This document shows, piece by piece, positions 62,987 through 64,000 of a stretch of DNA of 64,000 nt. Positions within the stretch are counted from its first letter, which is position 1, and every line of letters starts with the position of its first letter. Below the pieces are notes generated by a model. That model was given only the letters and a program-made list of their open reading frames with translations, was not told where the DNA came from and made no database searches. Both the position numbers and the translations under genes were made by a program. The DNA comes from Chitinophagaceae bacterium (GTDB lineage: Bacteria > Bacteroidota > Bacteroidia > Chitinophagales > Chitinophagaceae): the NCBI GenBank assembly GCA_017307755.1, contig JAFKGQ010000008.1:62001-126000 (forward strand). The letters are read 5' to 3'.

Positions 62987-63580
62987 TTAGTTGGGAGAGT
63001 AATACAGAAGAAGAATGAGGATAAATACCCAATCCCCATTGTCCCTGGACGAGATGGACGCCCGTAGTCTTTTCAGGGCTTCGGTGAGTTGGTTCTTCAC
63101 CGTTTGTTCGGAGAGCCCCAGCCGGCTTGCGATGTCGGCGATGGAGAGGTCGTCTTCCCGGCTCATCCGGAATACCTGTTGCATCCTGACAGGCAGACGG
63201 CGGATCTCGCTTTCGATGAGCTCGCTCAACTCTCTTACTTCCAAAGAGTTCGCGGTGACCTCGTCCGTCAGTGCGTCAAAGAGATGGCTGTTTCTGATCT
63301 CGGCGGCCGTATATGCATAATGAGTGATCACACGGTATTTTACGGCTGTAAAAAGGTACCGGCCGATCTCCCCGTCGGCAGAGGTGGATATATCATTTCT
63401 TCTGCGCCATAAGGTGGTCATTACTTCCTGTACCAGGTCCTTTGCCTCATCCTTATCCACGCGCCGGCAGGCCTTGAGATAGAGTGGCTCCCAGTACTTG
63501 TCGTACAATGCTTTGAATGCCCCTGCATCACCATGCTTCATGGCATGTAATAGCTCAGCATCGCTTGACTGTTGTTGCAT
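62987..63580 (-). CDS. ECF RNA polymerase sigma factor of the glycan locus
   Basis: A 197-residue sigma-70 family protein. Region 2 is FKALYDKYWEPLYLKACRRV with KDLVQEVMTTLWRRR; region 4 is LPVRMQQVFRMSREDDLSIA with IASRLGLSEQTVKNQLTEAL. The ATG at 63580 is chosen; 59 in-frame residues upstream do not resemble sigma factors and overlap the next gene. The hydrophobic tail WVFILILLLYYS is common in this group. It presumably reads promoters of the SusC operon when FecR releases it. Confidence 0.92.
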   Translation of the reverse strand: MQQQSSDAELLHAMKHGDAGAFKALYDKYWEPLYLKACRRVDKDEAKDLVQEVMTTLWRRRNDISTSADGEIGRYLFTAVKYRVITHYAYTAAEIRNSHLFDALTDEVTANSLEVRELSELIESEIRRLPVRMQQVFRMSREDDLSIADIASRLGLSEQTVKNQLTEALKRLRASISSRDNGDWVFILILLLYYSPN

Positions 63581-63645
63581 GTTCAAAGGAGGACCTGCAT
63601 CGCAGAATTTGGGGCCTAAGGTAATAAAATATTTATAACGCCCAT

Positions 63646-64000
63646 TTAATGTCCGTCCCTTCGCCTCAGCAGCAGACAGCCCTGGATGCTTTCTATCCGG
63701 ATCGTACTGTCCTTTTTTGTCCCCCTGAACTCCTTCAATACAAGCTTTCCCGTCCAACGGGGGCCATCGATGGGCAAGGTCATGGCTTCCTTCGATAGTT
63801 CCAGATCATAGACCAGGCTGTCCGGCAGATGATGCAGGATGGGTTCCATGCCGGCAATAAACACGGTGTCCTTTACCCGGTCCGACCCGGGCGAGATAAA
63901 ATGCAATCGGTTCACAGAATCCAGGAACACAATCAGACTGTCGTTGTCCAGCTTGTAGTTTTCACTGCTGGAAGTGTCGGTGTCGTTTGATGTCAGATCG
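63646..64000 (-). CDS. C-terminal part of a gene cut by the window end
   Basis: The frame stays open to base 64000, so the gene begins beyond the window; about 118 residues are visible. The visible part is beta-rich (NYKLDNDSLIVFLDSVNRL, later LVYDLELSKEAMTLPID and GKLVLKEFRGTKK) and basic at the end. I do not recognise the family. It lies 65 bases upstream of the sigma factor on the same strand. Confidence 0.6.
   Translation of the reverse strand, partial: DLTSNDTDTSSSENYKLDNDSLIVFLDSVNRLHFISPGSDRVKDTVFIAGMEPILHHLPDSLVYDLELSKEAMTLPIDGPRWTGKLVLKEFRGTKKDSTIRIESIQGCLLLRRRDGH

Noticed and set aside
63581..63757. Longer sigma-factor N-terminus
   Set aside because: The in-frame extension is not sigma-like and overlaps the coding end of the next gene.

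Overview
The window looks like a chromosomal segment from a Bacteroidota bacterium, most likely family Chitinophagaceae. The evidence is a type IX secretion (T9SS) set (PorU sortase, PorV, GldJ, a PorP/SprF protein and a cargo protein with a T9SS C-terminal sorting domain), a SusC/SusD glycan locus with ECF sigma factor and FecR anti-sigma, BshA for bacillithiol, LytS/LytTR signalling, several Rhs-type proteins, and TAnnTTTG promoter boxes. I see no rRNA, tRNA, CRISPR array or complete insertion sequence. Gene family names rest on reading the translated proteins; no database search was run.

Layout. 1-4.7 kb: the end of a T9SS cargo gene and its terminator, an AAA_14/DUF4143 ATPase behind three direct repeats, a tight three-gene cassette whose first two proteins share an N-terminal amyloid-signalling-like motif and whose third is a membrane protein, and a convergent DUF1338 enzyme. 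4.7-8.3 kb: a gene-poor gap, then a LiaF-like membrane protein, a DUF4288 protein and a LytS/LytTR two-component pair in one apparent operon. 8.3-17.9 kb: a DUF4157 (eCIS-effector-type) protein with a possible enzymatic tail, then mostly housekeeping genes (anmK, upp, PorP/SprF, AlkB-like, YjbQ, 3-methyladenine glycosylase, EI24, RsmI-like) and a truncated Rpn-type gene. 18-24.8 kb: a second AAA_14/DUF4143 ATPase behind its own three-repeat array, an M28 peptidase, bshA and unknown envelope proteins. 24.8-30.8 kb: two catalytically degenerate LytM/EnvC-type proteins, a DUF4292 lipoprotein, dut, a full-length Rpn-type gene, ispF and porV. 31-36.3 kb: porU and divergent gldJ. 36.3-43.9 kb: VanZ-like protein, two large MacB/FtsX-type permeases, a predicted outer-membrane protein and murF. 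44-54 kb: an Rhs module made of a coiled-coil/beta-barrel protein, an Rhs-like protein, a 1679-residue Rhs-core protein with a JAB-like C-terminal tip, and a small secreted or lipoprotein partner. 54-64 kb: a polysaccharide-utilisation locus (sigma, FecR, SusC with STN domain, SusD, IPT/NHL lipoprotein, GH76) probably aimed at alpha-mannan, and the end of one more gene at the right edge.

How the parts fit. PorU, PorV, GldJ and PorP/SprF are parts of the machine that exports and anchors cargo such as the protein at the left edge. The sigma/FecR pair should sense substrate through the STN domain of the SusC receptor and switch on the glycan locus. The strongest candidates for little-described biology are the 2.1-3.7 kb cassette, the equal-period repeat arrays in front of both AAA_14 ATPases, the DUF4157 protein with its amidoligase-like region, and the Rhs module with a possible JAB toxin and adjacent immunity-like gene.
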